64,000 nt of DNA from Fulvia fulva (GCF_020509005.1 NC_063013.1:1488001-1552000), one strand, 5' to 3'; positions 34,990 to 46,054 are shown, counted from the stretch's first letter. Notes: a model not told the origin generated them from the letters alone. Program-made: numbers and translations.

Positions 34990-35620
34990 GGCGGTGACGG
35001 TGGAGTGACGACGTCGGAGTGCGTTGAGAGTGGTACGGCCGGTGTCGCGTAAAGTATGCGATCGCGATCAGCGTATGTAGAGTATCTGTACTGTATGAGT
35101 GATGTTCGGCGTGGGCGTGGTCCAAGTCGCGTGAGTGTTGGTGAACGAAGCAGTCGTAAACAAGAGCGCGTCAGATCAACACCGCGTTGCCATCAGCTCG
35201 GCAGGCGCCGCTGTCGCCAAGGAAAGCGCATCCAGCTTCGCCTTTCACAGGCAGGAGCAATACCGGCGTTGGGTGACCGTACGTACATACATGTACACTA
35301 CTACGTTGACGTTGCTATTGCAGTACGATAGGGTGGTGGTGGTATGTGCAGAGTGATAAGAAGAGACACGTTGAGACAACCCTTTCTCCAGCAATTTCGA
35401 CGTCATCGTCGGCCTCCGGAAAGCACTTTTCTCGACCACTCTTTGAAGTCCGAGGGTCCTGGAGGAGACACCTCTCCGACGACTTATCACCGCAGACGAC
35501 GCCAGCACATATCCCAGCAGCGAGCCACCGAACGACCAGTAGCCCAGGCACCACAGGGTCCTCGAACAAGCACACTTCGCCGAATCGCATGCGACAGCAA
35601 CCAGGGGCACAACATCCTTC
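34990..35620. other. Divergent intergenic region
   Basis: 631 bp between divergent genes; overlapping short frames, no recognisable content. An additional 5' exon of the downstream carrier cannot be excluded. Confidence 0.45.
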
Positions 35621-36952
35621 ATGGTATTAGCCCGCGTGGCTGAATACCTCTGGCCAGCCTCAGAAACGGACCAGCGAGCGCCAGTCGCGCCGCTCAACTA
35701 CATCGACCATGGCGACGACACCAGCGCTACGGGACGGAAGACAGAAGGATCTGCCGCGGATAGAACACGGGTCAGCGCTGCAAAGGCGGTAGACGTTGAG
35801 CATGAAGAACACCGACCGCCGTATCTTCATGCTATGTTGGCAGGTGGCATTGGAGGCGCCATGGGCGATATGTTGATGCACAGTCTGGATACGGTCAAGA
35901 CGAGGCAACAAGGTGATCCGCACATGCCGCCAAAGTACACCAGCATGGGCAACACATACTACACCATCTTTCGGCAGGAGGGCGTTGTGCGCGGACTCTA
36001 CGGAGGTGTGACGCCGGCTTTTGTGGGCTCACTGGCCGGCACCGTGATTTTCTTTGGATGTTACGAAAGAAGCAAACGGCTCATGATCGATAACGGCGTT
36101 ACACCGTCTGTTGCATACTTTGCATCGGGCTGGGTCGCAGATCTGGCCGCAGCTCCGTTGTATGTCCCGACCGAAGTGCTCAAGACGCGACTGCAGCTAC
36201 AAGGACGATACGACAACCCATACTTCTCCAGTGGGTACAACTACAAAAGCACGATGAACGCACTGCGAACAATATACCGGGTGGAGGGTGCCAGAGAGCT
36301 ATTCTCGGGCTATAAGGCGACACTTCTCCGAGATCTGCCTTTCTCCGCGTTGCAATTCACCTTCTACGAGCAAGAGCAGAAAGTCGCCAAACAATGGGTC
36401 GGGCCCGGCAAGGAGATTGGACTTCCGCTAGAGATCCTAACAGGAGCAAGCGCTGGTGGAATGGCAGGTATCTTGACATGTCCGATGGATGTCGTCAAGA
36501 CGAGGATACAAACAGAACTGGATCCGGAGCTTGCAGCTGCAGCAAAGGAGAAGAAAGGTGCTGCAAAGACTGCCGCCACAAGCGCATCAAAGCCCGCATC
36601 AACCAACGCAGCACGATCCGCAGGTCCAGCCGCGAACACTACACACCGTCCATCGCCCGCATCAGCATCACCCTCAAAAGCACGCTTCATCTCCACAGCT
36701 GGTCCAGGCACAGCATTGAAGAACCACGGCCAGGTACCACTCGACACAGAGTCTGTCGCGAAAGCTCTGCGCATCATATACCGAACCGAAGGCCTGGCAG
36801 GATGGTTCAGAGGCGTCGGGCCACGCTTTGTGTGGACGAGCGTGCAGAGTGGAGTGATGTTGGTGGTGTATCAGAAGCTGCTGAGGTGGTTCGATGCGAA
36901 TCCGCTTGTACGAAATGACCCGGACGAAGGTTTGCGCGGTATGAGCAGTTGA
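35621..36952 (+). CDS. MME1: Mitochondrial carrier, Mme1/YMR166C type
   Basis: Single exon, 443 aa. Three mitochondrial carrier repeats are seen, with signatures HSLDTVKTRQQ, VPTEVLKTRLQLQG and CPMDVVKTRIQ; the first has Ser in place of the usual Pro, as in the yeast YMR166C group, which is reported to export magnesium. Matching pieces are HAMLAGGIGGAMGDMLMHS, GLYGGVTPAFVGSLAGT and LRDLPFSALQFTFYEQ. Carriers of this type sit in the inner membrane with six helices. An unusual Ala/Ser/Pro/Lys-rich insert of about 75 residues separates helix 5 from helix 6. The N-terminal 65 residues are polar. Substrate assignment is by family resemblance only. Confidence 0.85.
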   Translation: MVLARVAEYLWPASETDQRAPVAPLNYIDHGDDTSATGRKTEGSAADRTRVSAAKAVDVEHEEHRPPYLHAMLAGGIGGAMGDMLMHSLDTVKTRQQGDPHMPPKYTSMGNTYYTIFRQEGVVRGLYGGVTPAFVGSLAGTVIFFGCYERSKRLMIDNGVTPSVAYFASGWVADLAAAPLYVPTEVLKTRLQLQGRYDNPYFSSGYNYKSTMNALRTIYRVEGARELFSGYKATLLRDLPFSALQFTFYEQEQKVAKQWVGPGKEIGLPLEILTGASAGGMAGILTCPMDVVKTRIQTELDPELAAAAKEKKGAAKTAATSASKPASTNAARSAGPAANTTHRPSPASASPSKARFISTAGPGTALKNHGQVPLDTESVAKALRIIYRTEGLAGWFRGVGPRFVWTSVQSGVMLVVYQKLLRWFDANPLVRNDPDEGLRGMSS

Positions 36953-37719
36953 GGGGACATGCATTGAATGGCGCATGGGTGAGCGGTCTTGGCCAAGACT
37001 GTCGAGACGGGGATCTTTTGTAGGTATAGTGTTCGCAGTTCCCTCCACGGAATGTACAGATTATAGCTTTGGTCGCCTTTTCGGCAACATCCTCCGACCC
37101 GCAGTCACAATTCTATCCAAAACTACGAGAGAAAGCGCCCTTCGCAGACCCTATTATGCCTCGAATGCCTCGGTTTCCCTTTACTCCTCGTTGTGACATG
37201 GTCTGGCCAGATGGGAATACTGTGTTCGACCATGCGCGGCGTAGCTGGAGCGTACGGCATCGATGTCGAACCTCCTTGACCTCTGGCGTGCACGGCACAC
37301 CTGCTTCCTCCTGGAACCTCCGCGGAACCAGATCTGGACACGAGCGGACGCCTCGAGCATAAGAGTTGGCGTGCACGAGCAATGTGGGAATACCTGGACA
37401 CGGGACGACCAAAGGCAGGATCGTTGACTGTTTACGGTGTATGAAGCTGCACGAGCCAAGATGACGCTGTATTGGATTTACGAGATGGTGTCCGTGAACG
37501 TGAGCAGCAATGTCTTCGGCATAGCACACTCCAAAGTGCTCTTGACCACGATGCCAAGTCGAGTGGAGCCGAAAGATCGACAGGCACGACAGCACATACT
37601 AGGTATGAGCATCAGTCCGTACGATGCGGAGAAATGTGTGCTACATCCTGGCTTGATGTATAACATCTTTCACTTCCTCAGGATCATGCTGGTCCCGGCA
37701 TACAACTGCTCTCACCATC
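36953..37719. other. Intergenic stretch, nothing recognised
   Basis: 767 bp between tandem genes. A minus-strand frame of 160 codons (37113-37595) overlaps others and has no recognisable domain. Confidence 0.5.
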
Positions 37720-39162
37720 ATGAAATTAAGAACAGTACTCTGGCTGTCACTGTGCTCGAGTGGCTTTGCTAGCAGGCTACATCCTCCGGCAGCTCTACAC
37801 GACGACAACATGGGTGCAAGAATACTGAGGACAGCACTAATTGATCCGCCAACTGGTGACAGCCAGAGTTGGCCGATGTATACATACGGCGCACACGACA
37901 ACATTCCTCCATCGGACACGATCCCAGGCACATACGTCAAGACAACCGCATCAGGCTGGACCGCCGGCTTCTTCCCCGACAGTATCTGGCACATGTACCA
38001 CAGAGCGAAGCAAACACGTCCATCTCACCGACAGGATGCCACTTCATCCGGTCCCACTCCAGACGAATGGCTCACCCTCGCCCACCAATGGACAGCGCCC
38101 CTAACCTCAAACGCCAACCTCACCACAACCCACGACCTCGGCTTCCTCGCCAAACCCTTCGAATCCGCCCTCCGCTTCAACAACGAAACGCACTACCTCC
38201 CCATCCTCGCTCAAATGTCTTCCAGCCTAGCTGCTCGCTTTGTGCCCGAAGCCGGCGTGATCCGCTCCTGGGATAACAAGAACACCTCCTTCTCCCAGAA
38301 CGCTTCACATCAGGACTCGGTTCTAGTTACAATCGATAACATGATGAACCTCGCGCTCCTTGCCCGCTCCGCAGCGGAGTACACGGGGAATGCGACAATG
38401 CTGGAGATGGCGATCTCGCATGCGAATCGAACTCGAGATCACCACTTCCGCCCCGACGGCTCGACCTTCCACGTTTGCGATTACAGCGGCACGACTGGGG
38501 ATCTCTACCTCTGCCGCACAGCACAGGGACTGGCCGATAACAGCACCTGGGCGCGAGGCCAGGCTTGGGGCATTTATGGTTTCGCGGAGATGTATAGTTT
38601 CGTGCAAGACCCATCGTACCTTGCCACAGCTGTGAAGGCTGCGGACTGGTTTCTGGATCATCTACCTGAAGATGGAGTACCGTTTTGGGATTTCGATGCG
38701 CCGCGTATACCAGACGTGACGCCCCGGGATAGTTCTGCCGCGATGATCGCGGCGAGCGGGATGATTCTGCTACAGGACCAGATCGACCGTACCTCATCGC
38801 GCGGTCCTGCCAAGGATGGGAGGGGGGAGAGGAGGAGCAGAAGGAGGAACTACCCCGACGCAGCGATCAAGCTCCTCCACGATACCCTCGACCTCACGCT
38901 GGCTGGGCAGATTGGTTATGCCGACATCGACAAGCAACATCCAGCTTCGACACTAGGCGCCACCACAGATCCCACCACACCAGCGAACACATCCGTGTCG
39001 AGAGGCTTTGAGGCGATCTTGATGCATGCCACAGCAAACAACAATCCCAGCGCAGGGGATGAGAGGAACTTCGATACGGGGTTGCTGTATGGTGATTACT
39101 ATCTCATTGAAGCTGGGGACAGGCTGGGCTATAACAAATGCAAAGAGTTCAAATTATCGTAG
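37720..39162 (+). CDS. Secreted glycoside hydrolase family 88 (unsaturated glucuronyl hydrolase-like)
   Basis: Single exon, 480 aa with a signal peptide (MKLRTVLWLSLCSSGFAS). GH88 enzymes remove unsaturated glucuronic or galacturonic acid from oligosaccharides left by polysaccharide lyases. Family sequence includes ASGWTAGFFPDSIW, THDLGFLAKP (first catalytic Asp), VTIDNMMNLALL (second Asp), STWARGQAWGIYGFAEMY, RDSSAAMIAASGMILL and YGDYYLIEA. Several N-glycosylation sequons occur. A charged insert with GRGERRSRRR lies near residue 370. The likely role is scavenging pectin or glucuronan-derived sugars outside the cell. Confidence 0.93.
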   Translation: MKLRTVLWLSLCSSGFASRLHPPAALHDDNMGARILRTALIDPPTGDSQSWPMYTYGAHDNIPPSDTIPGTYVKTTASGWTAGFFPDSIWHMYHRAKQTRPSHRQDATSSGPTPDEWLTLAHQWTAPLTSNANLTTTHDLGFLAKPFESALRFNNETHYLPILAQMSSSLAARFVPEAGVIRSWDNKNTSFSQNASHQDSVLVTIDNMMNLALLARSAAEYTGNATMLEMAISHANRTRDHHFRPDGSTFHVCDYSGTTGDLYLCRTAQGLADNSTWARGQAWGIYGFAEMYSFVQDPSYLATAVKAADWFLDHLPEDGVPFWDFDAPRIPDVTPRDSSAAMIAASGMILLQDQIDRTSSRGPAKDGRGERRSRRRNYPDAAIKLLHDTLDLTLAGQIGYADIDKQHPASTLGATTDPTTPANTSVSRGFEAILMHATANNNPSAGDERNFDTGLLYGDYYLIEAGDRLGYNKCKEFKLS

Positions 39163-39406
39163 TAGTCCGCCACATAAACAAATTGAGACATCCGAGACAG
39201 AAAACATGCAGTAAAACCTGACACATCGGTCTTCCTTCCATATCTGTGTAAATTACCATGAGCATGCACTAAACGCTGGACGAAAGATCGCTAATTGTAA
39301 CGCCCAATCCCCATGCAACGAACCCGTGCTGTACTACTCATGCCTGTCCTTCTCAGTCGTCCCAAATTTCCCATATATCCTGCTCCTGTAGCTGATGCAC
39401 GAAGCA

Positions 39407-41237
39407 CTACCTCGTACTTCCTTCGCCGTCCTCTGCTAGTCGATCGCCATTCAACACGAAAGGTCCCACATCATTCCTCGGAGTCATCGGCCCATCGACG
39501 ATCGGGCCAGCTGATAGAGCAAACGGTGCATGCGAAGTCGGTGTCACAGACCGGGCTCCTGAGGGACCGCTCGCATAACGTGTCGCTGACATTGGTTGTC
39601 CGATCCTAATCGGCCGCGATGTCGCAGAAGGGCCCGCATCTGCAGAGTCCGAAGAGTGTTCCTGCTGTGGAGATGGTGTTCGTAATGAGGCTTCATTCAC
39701 AAGCCTCGCAAGGTCATCGTCAACTTCTTGCTGTCGAGACATACTACCAAGTCGTGGGGCTGAAGATATTCGTGCGACGTGCTCGTAGCTGTCGTCGCTT
39801 TGACCATGTCCGGAGTCTCTGTCTGGCGTGCCACGATCGATGTCGTCTCCTGCTGGCAGCACATCGGGCTGTTCTTCAGCTTCGTCCGTTTCGTAGTCGC
39901 CTTCGTCTGGTTGTTCCACGTCTGCCTCCAGATCTGCCACAAACCTGCAGTTCGGACACGAGAAGTTCGGATAGTGCTGACTGTTAATCAGACCTCGCAC
40001 GCATTTGAAGTGCCAGACGTGACTGCAGGGCGCCACGAATAGCGCCTGACAGGGAGCCACTGGGTTCAAGCAGATGGAGCACTCCGAGCTGTTCACGCTC
40101 CCCGCGTCTGAGTCTCTGTTCTTTGCCTTCAAGGCGCTCTTAAACAACCGCTTGTGTGCCGTGGTGTTGAAGGTGTTCAAGCTCTTCTGCCAGCCACGAT
40201 TGCACTCCACCCGGATCTTGACGCAGCGAAAGATGACCTCCTCTCCGCCCTTGAAGTCGATTCCGAGCTGGACTATGTCTCCATCGTTCACTGGGTAGGG
40301 ACGGCTTTCTAATCCTGGGCTTGATAGTCGTACGTGATTTAGGAAGGTGCCAGAGCTCGATTTCACGTCCTTGATGTACCACTGTCCGTCTGTGCACCAA
40401 AACTCACAGTGTCTCCTGCTTACGACTTTCGATTTGAATCCTACCGGCAGGCCGTTGTCCGCATTGGTAGGGTTGTTGTCTCTTTCGCTGTACCGCCCAA
40501 CGCGCACCACGCTCCCGGGTGTTTTCAGAGTCCGCGATAGCGCATCGAATCGTAATGATGGCCTAGAAGACCGGGTCTCAATGTGGGGAATGAATCGAAT
40601 GACGGGGTGCTGATCTTTACTGCCAGCGGCGGCAGACGATGTATCAGCAGTCGATGCGGTCTCGAACGCCGACGGTCTTCGAAGGGCTGGGTGATTACTG
40701 GCAGCTGCTTGCGCAGTCGATGTAGGCGTGGGCGCAGGTCCGCGATTTCTAGTCATGGCCATGCTACTGCGCTCTGGTGCCGCGGTGTCTGTCGATGTTG
40801 ATGTTGTTGGGGCCGCTTCTCTTCTTCCTGCCGGTCAGAATTGTGTCAGCACGGCACTGTATCGAGCGATAGACATAAGAGCACTCTCCAGCGCTTCCGT
40901 CCCGCCTGACCCAGCCACCTGCTGATTCCCACCACATACCTTGAATCGCTGGAATCCAGCCGTTCTCCCCACTCTGGATGGCACTCCCGCTACCCCGCTC
41001 GAAAGTATTGGTATGCTGAGGTCGTGGAGATGTGTTCGGACTGGTGGCGCCAGGTGAGGACGTAGAACGAATCAACGGGGGCGCTTCACTACGCGGCGTC
41101 GAGTAAGAGTGCAAGTGATCGCGGGTGTAGGAACGAAGATATGAAAGGCCGCGCAGGCGACTGGGTCGTGTGGGAGAGGCCGGTGTAGCATTCGAAGAAT
41201 TCAAGGAAGCGGTCGAGCTAGCGGATTGTATTTGCAT
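39407..41237 (-). CDS. dma1: FHA-RING ubiquitin ligase, Dma1/Dma2/Chf type
   Basis: Predicted 572 aa from exons 41237-40940 and 40827-39407; the intron GTATGT...CCGGCAG joins in phase (AIQ-G-RREAAPTT). Dma1 proteins are spindle-checkpoint and cytokinesis E3 ligases. The FHA domain (about residues 205-300) has VVRVGRYSERDN, KSKVVSRRHCEFWC and SSSGTFLNHVRLS, the phosphothreonine-binding residues. The RING (about 349-394) reads CSICLNPVAPC, CSHVWHFKC and CPNC. The N-terminus LRGLSYLRSYTRDHL is the usual fungal Dma1 leader. The start at 41237 is preferred, but in-frame ATGs at 41291 and 41543 exist. The Ser-rich C-terminal tail may be a phosphorylation region. Confidence 0.93.
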
Positions 41238-42257
41238 TCTTGGAGGCGAAGTGAAGCCGTGAGTGGTTATAGGCAGGGTGTATGCAACCATCCGGCGTTG
41301 TGTTTCTGTCAGAGGAAGGACGGGAAGGCTGCTCAGCCGTTGGTTCCAGGTTTCATGCAACGAACCACACTCGGACCACCGTTGTGTCGGACTGCTGCTG
41401 GAGGCGGGATATCGTATATCGTGGCTCTTGTGCGGTTCAGAAGGTGGTGCTCGCACAGCCGCGAATGGTCCGAAGTGCGAGGTGAAGTGCTGAGTGCTCC
41501 AGTATGTAGGAAAGTGCAGGTGGGTAACGTAACCCGGCGCCAACGTTCAGCCAGAGACTTATCCACCATCATAGCCTTAAGCGAAGGCTAGTCTAGACCT
41601 GTCACCAATGCACCATGCATATGTGTATCACGGTATGGAGCCACATATACACTTGTATTGACTGAGAGGAGTCATGATTCTCGTGAAGTGTCAAGATGTA
41701 TCTTTCACTTTGTCGAGAGCCATCGCAACGAGGCATACTGCAATGCTTGCTGTCTCTAGCGCTCGCCAAGCTACTATGCTCAGAGTTGGCCACATAGTGG
41801 CATAGGCGGCCGCCTCCTGGATGATGGATCCATGGCCCTGACTGTTGGGCAGAAGCAGTCTCTGTGATGAGATACGGTACACAGAAATGCACTGCACTCT
41901 CTTCTACTGCCTTCATGCCCAAACACGGACGCCATTGATCAGCCGCGTGGCAGTCGTTGGGCTACGCAATGCTCAGTAGCTCACGGCGTCACTCCAGACT
42001 ATAGCGCGACGGCAAGAGCGAATTCATTCATATCCTGCCGTGCTAATAAGCACAATCGGCCTCGCGATGTTCATGTTGATGCGAAGGAGTTTAACCAAAG
42101 TTTCATAGGGTACTCTTGGTGCCCAGGTGGCTTTCGGGAGCACGTGCCATCCCCGATATGCCGATTGCCGATAACTTTCTTGACACTCACATCTGGGAGA
42201 CATCATTGAACATCGTCCATCCCGTCTTATCGACATCTGTTGCAACGACGACGACCC
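41238..42257. other. Divergent intergenic region
   Basis: 1.0 kb between DMA1 and alpha-MPP, pointing apart; probably two promoters. No recognisable coding content. Confidence 0.5.
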
Positions 42258-43955
42258 ATGATGAGCAAGACGCTGTCATTACCGCGACAGCTCACGAAGG
42301 GCGCCAAAGCTGTTGCGCGGGCTAGGCAGTATGCGACTGCTTCGAATCACGCACAGGATCCAACGGATCTGGACACGATAACTACACTTCCTAATGGCTT
42401 GCGAATCGCAACGGCAGAGCAAGCAGGACATTTCAGCGGAGTAGGCGTGTACATTGATGCAGGATCGCGCTACGAATCCAATGCCCTGAGAGGCACGAGT
42501 CATATCATCGATCGTTTAGCCTTCAAATCAACCACGAAACGATCAGCAGATCAAATGCTGGAGGCCATGGAGCAGATGGGAGGCAACATTCAATGCGCCT
42601 CATCGAGAGAAAGTCTCATGTACCAGGCGGCGACATTCAATGCAGCCGTGCCAGATACAGTAGCAATGTTGGCAGAAACGATCAGGGACCCCAACATCAC
42701 AGATGAGGAGGTGTTCAGGCAGCTGGAAACGGCAGACTACGAGATTGGCGAGATCTGGGGCAAACCAGAACTCATACTACCAGAGCTGGTGCACATGGCA
42801 GCATACAAGGACAACACACTGGGCAACCCACTTCTATGCCCGAAGGACAGGCTGGACCAGATCGACAGTAGAACTATCGAGGCATACCGAAAAGCCTTCT
42901 TCAAGCCTGAGCGGACAGTCGTTGCATTCGCAGGTGTGAACCATCAAGAGGCAGTGAGGCTCACGGAGCAGTACTTTGGCGACATGAAGGACCCAGCAGC
43001 ATCGATCGCGAGGCCATCCACATCGTCCGAAGCGCAACAAGTTCAGCCCCCGTACCCAACATCGCAACTACCGCCTCAAAAGGACTCTGGACTCATGTCG
43101 CGACTATTCTCGAAGAACCTCTCAACCTCAGCATCGCAAAGTGCGACGGTCTCCCCTCTTGACCCATCCGACATCATCCCCCATCCGCTGGATCAGCCGA
43201 TAAACTACGACCAACCATCGCACTACACCGGTGGCTTCCTAACACTCCCACCTCTCGAGATCCCACCGAATCCAGCGCTCCCACGAGTATCGCACATCCA
43301 CCTCGCTTTCGAATCATTACCGATCTCCTCACCCGATATTTACGCGCTCGCAACACTACAAACATTACTAGGAGGAGGTGGATCATTCTCAGCAGGAGGT
43401 CCAGGCAAGGGCATGTACAGTCGCCTCTACACAAACGTCCTCAACCAATACGGCTGGGTCGAAAACTGCGTCGCTTTCAACCACGCCTATACGGATTCCG
43501 GTCTATTCGGCATCTCCGCAAGCTGCGCCACACAATTTGTTCCCAGAATGCTTGACACCATGGCTCGTGAGCTGAGCCTTCTCAGCACAGAAACAGGACT
43601 CGGCAGACTCAGCGAGATCGAAGTAAAGAGGGCGAAGAACCAACTTAGGTCAAGCTTATTGATGAACCTCGAATCGAGAATGGTGGAACTGGAAGATCTT
43701 GGACGGCAAGTACAGGTTCACGGACGAAGAATCCCAGTCAAAGAGATGGTTGCGAATATCGAGAACGTTACCATGTCAGATCTGAGAAGAGTCGCAAAGC
43801 AAGTCTTCAGTGGACAAGTGCATAATGTCGGCAATGGGTCTGGAGCGCCTACTGTGGTGTTGCAGCAGGGTGAGGAGGAGAACGTGAAGTTGAAGGAGAT
43901 CCCATGGAGTGATATCCAGGAGAGAATCGCGAAGTGGGGTCTGGGAAGGAGGTAG
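42258..43955 (+). CDS. MAS2: Mitochondrial processing peptidase alpha subunit
   Basis: Single exon, 565 aa from the first ATG of an ATGATG pair. Alpha-MPP with the catalytic beta subunit cleaves matrix presequences. The N-terminus MMSKTLSLPRQLTKGAKAVARARQY is itself presequence-like (the first 20 residues lack acidic residues). The M16 fold shows TTLPNGLRIATAEQAGHFSG, GSRYESNALRGTSHIIDRLA, where the zinc-binding HxxEH of the beta subunit is degenerate as expected, and the substrate-recognition glycine loop LLGGGGSFSAGGPGKGMYSR. A Ser/Pro linker (about residues 255-305) is longer than in yeast. Length and order fit the alpha subunit. Confidence 0.96.
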   Translation: MMSKTLSLPRQLTKGAKAVARARQYATASNHAQDPTDLDTITTLPNGLRIATAEQAGHFSGVGVYIDAGSRYESNALRGTSHIIDRLAFKSTTKRSADQMLEAMEQMGGNIQCASSRESLMYQAATFNAAVPDTVAMLAETIRDPNITDEEVFRQLETADYEIGEIWGKPELILPELVHMAAYKDNTLGNPLLCPKDRLDQIDSRTIEAYRKAFFKPERTVVAFAGVNHQEAVRLTEQYFGDMKDPAASIARPSTSSEAQQVQPPYPTSQLPPQKDSGLMSRLFSKNLSTSASQSATVSPLDPSDIIPHPLDQPINYDQPSHYTGGFLTLPPLEIPPNPALPRVSHIHLAFESLPISSPDIYALATLQTLLGGGGSFSAGGPGKGMYSRLYTNVLNQYGWVENCVAFNHAYTDSGLFGISASCATQFVPRMLDTMARELSLLSTETGLGRLSEIEVKRAKNQLRSSLLMNLESRMVELEDLGRQVQVHGRRIPVKEMVANIENVTMSDLRRVAKQVFSGQVHNVGNGSGAPTVVLQQGEEENVKLKEIPWSDIQERIAKWGLGRR

Positions 43956-44680
43956 ACAGAAGTCAGCAAAACTGCCGGAATTTGTATATCTGCATGAAGC
44001 GGCGTTACGAAGCGTACCAGCATCTTTACTCCTAGGCGGCAAGAGGCAGCCTTACGCAGCTAGTGCCGTTGTGCAGCTGCACTGTATTATAGAATGAGAA
44101 TGTACAGAAGTCAACTCCCAGCCGTCTTTTCAGGCAACTTCCAACTCGTAATCTCGCTGGATCCTTGACAGGTCGCGAACCTTCGAGTCGAGATCGGGAG
44201 ATGTCTGGAGCATGTGGAAAGGACTCCACAGGTCGGTGTACAGTACCCTCGTTCCAGCTCGGTCTCAAGAACAAAATCCACTACGAGTGGTGCACCCACC
44301 CTCTGCTGAGGTCATCCTGGCACTAGCGCACGTGGTGCACTGAGCCCCAATGAGGGTAAATCGGGCCTTCAGCACCCAAGGTAGTGGGCACCGATGCGGC
44401 GGCATTTCGAGGTCTTCCGTGATGGTAGCTGGGCAAAGACTTTCCATCGGAGGGAAAAGTGGTGAGAGTTGCGGTAGGTCACGAAGTCATGGTGACACGT
44501 AATCTGCCGTGGTGGAGGATCGAGGTGGGTGATGATGCGATTGCCAGGTGTTTGAGCTTAAAAGCACCTAGTACTATCAATTCCCTCGCTGTAGATCGCC
44601 CCTCCAGAGTCGCTGCACACCGCAACGTGGAATGCAGGATACTATGCTTTGAGGGACTGTACCACCAAGCACAGCTGCGT
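43956..44680. other. Intergenic stretch, nothing recognised
   Basis: 725 bp at the start of the gene-poor accessory region. A 226-codon plus-strand frame (44459-45139) overlaps it but runs antisense to the more protein-like minus-strand frame at 44681. Confidence 0.45.
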
Positions 44681-45142
44681 TCAGAAGATGAAGATGTTCT
44701 CCAAGACAGCCGCCTTCGCAATGAGGTCCATGCGCTCTCCCAGACCAATGACGCGCAGCATCTTCTCCGCCACCCACTCAGATCGAGCATAGTATGTGTA
44801 TGGGGCCTCGGTCGGGATCAGAGGTATGCCCAGTACCCGCGCGAGCCGTCCCATCTGGTACTCTCTCATTTTACCGCCAAAATCGTCACCAACCTGTCTC
44901 GTCAAAGGCAGGCCAGCGTGTGGACGCACAGGCGCGCCGCTGATGTAGACTCTCGAGCCTACGAACAACCCACCTGGTGTCTCCTGCAGCTTTGCCTGTA
45001 TGAACTTCAATTGAGCCGGATGATCGAGACCGCAAATCTCAGGTGCGTGTCTCAGCACGCGACTATGCCTGAGGTCTGGGACCGTCGGCAGTATCTTGCC
45101 GTCAAAATGGTGGTGGATGTGGATCTTAGCCATGTGTGACAT
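44681..45142 (-). CDS. Hypothetical protein, possible relic of a reductase domain
   Basis: 153 aa, single open frame. Near the end it reads YYARSEWVAEKML followed by IAKAAVL. This resembles the active-site helix GYAQSKWVAEQIL...SRAAII of the reductase domain encoded 4 kb away (48435-49220) on the same strand. The Lys of the YxxxK motif is Glu here, so catalysis would be lost. The N-terminal part (IHIHHHFDGKILPTVPD, LFVGSRVYISGAPVRPHAG) is not recognised. It may be a fragment of a second NRPS-like or short-chain-reductase gene, or an unrelated orphan. An overlapping antisense frame exists. Confidence 0.4.
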   Translation of the reverse strand: MSHMAKIHIHHHFDGKILPTVPDLRHSRVLRHAPEICGLDHPAQLKFIQAKLQETPGGLFVGSRVYISGAPVRPHAGLPLTRQVGDDFGGKMREYQMGRLARVLGIPLIPTEAPYTYYARSEWVAEKMLRVIGLGERMDLIAKAAVLENIFIF

Positions 45143-45153
45143 GGTTGCCGCCG

Positions 45154-45756
45154 CTATCTTGCGGCAAGCTGAATCGCGTCCATGCCAGGACGGCGGAAAC
45201 TTGTTGCGACAGCGCGATACCTAGAAGTGGGCAAACTGCTCGTACGCTTGGAGTCTGGGCGTCGGTGGCGGTGGCTGACCGCGCGTTCGGCAGTTAAGCG
45301 CGTCGAGCTGCTTGTATGCTTGGAGTCTGGAAGCTGCACGCTGATCATACACTCCGAGGTCCTGGTTGGGACGTCGTTTGGGATCGAGGTCGAGGTCAAT
45401 GCCGCGATGTCTGATGAAGTCGCTGGCGGCTTCATCAGACACGACTGGCACACCCTTTCATCGACTGTTTCGAATGGGAAGTGACAGTCTGTAGCACCGT
45501 GCATCAGGGTTTGTGTGCAGGAACAGTCTGTGTTATGGGGATGCTCACGCTTTTGAACAAATGCTTGCATGTCCGCCACCGAGCTCTTCACCTTCCGGTC
45601 AAGAAGCAAGCTGAGATTCTGCTCGAGATCTATGACTGCAAGGAAATGGCGACATATACCCCGGCATTTCTGGATGTCCCTTGCCGGCAGATTGGACAGG
45701 ATGTTGACATGCAGCTCCACTGGTAGAGCGTCCAGTCTGGCTGTCGCGGACGTCAT
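45154..45756 (-). CDS. F-box protein, short, probably degenerate
   Basis: The open frame has 200 codons; a likely 60-nt intron (45548-45489, GTGAGC...CTACAG) would give 180 aa in the same frame. The N-terminus is an F-box: ALPVELHVNILSNLPARDIQ then KCRGICRHFLAVIDLE. This binds Skp1 in SCF ubiquitin ligases. It is clearly paralogous to the head-to-head gene at 46055 (matching LPARDIQKCRGI and PAREIQRCRAI, and M/LQAF at the same exon end). The C-terminal part becomes low-complexity, with an imperfect direct repeat of about 28 bp (45235-45262 and 45308-45335 region, gcttggagtctgg core). The substrate-binding part is apparently lost. Confidence 0.65.
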   Translation of the reverse strand: MTSATARLDALPVELHVNILSNLPARDIQKCRGICRHFLAVIDLEQNLSLLLDRKVKSSVADMQAFVQKREHPHNTDCSCTQTLMHGATDCHFPFETVDERVCQSCLMKPPATSSDIAALTSTSIPNDVPTRTSECMISVQLPDSKHTSSSTRLTAERAVSHRHRRPDSKRTSSLPTSRYRAVATSFRRPGMDAIQLAAR

Positions 45757-46054
45757 ACCGTCGGATATGCGGCGACCGAGCTGCAGTTCAAGGTTTGGAG
45801 AGCATGTATGTTTGGGAAGTTTAGGTGGTGCTCAGACATAAGTTTCGACAGGTGGGGCCACAAGTATGGGTGCGCTCTTTCACATGCAGATCTCGGCTAC
45901 GGACGGATCGTGCCGACGTTTCAGATTGCGCCGGGGCCGCCGCTGCAAACAAAGCTGCGAGCAGACAACTTCTCATTCCGATACATGACTTGAATATCAC
46001 CACCTCGGAGTCTTCTCACAACACACCACAACAGACACAGGTTGCATCGCCATC

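Noticed and set aside
37113..37595. 160-codon minus-strand frame upstream of the GH88 gene
   Set aside because: No recognisable motif and overlapping frames on both strands.
44459..45139. 226-codon plus-strand frame
   Set aside because: Antisense to the 153-codon minus-strand frame, which shows more protein-like patterns and a reductase-like segment.
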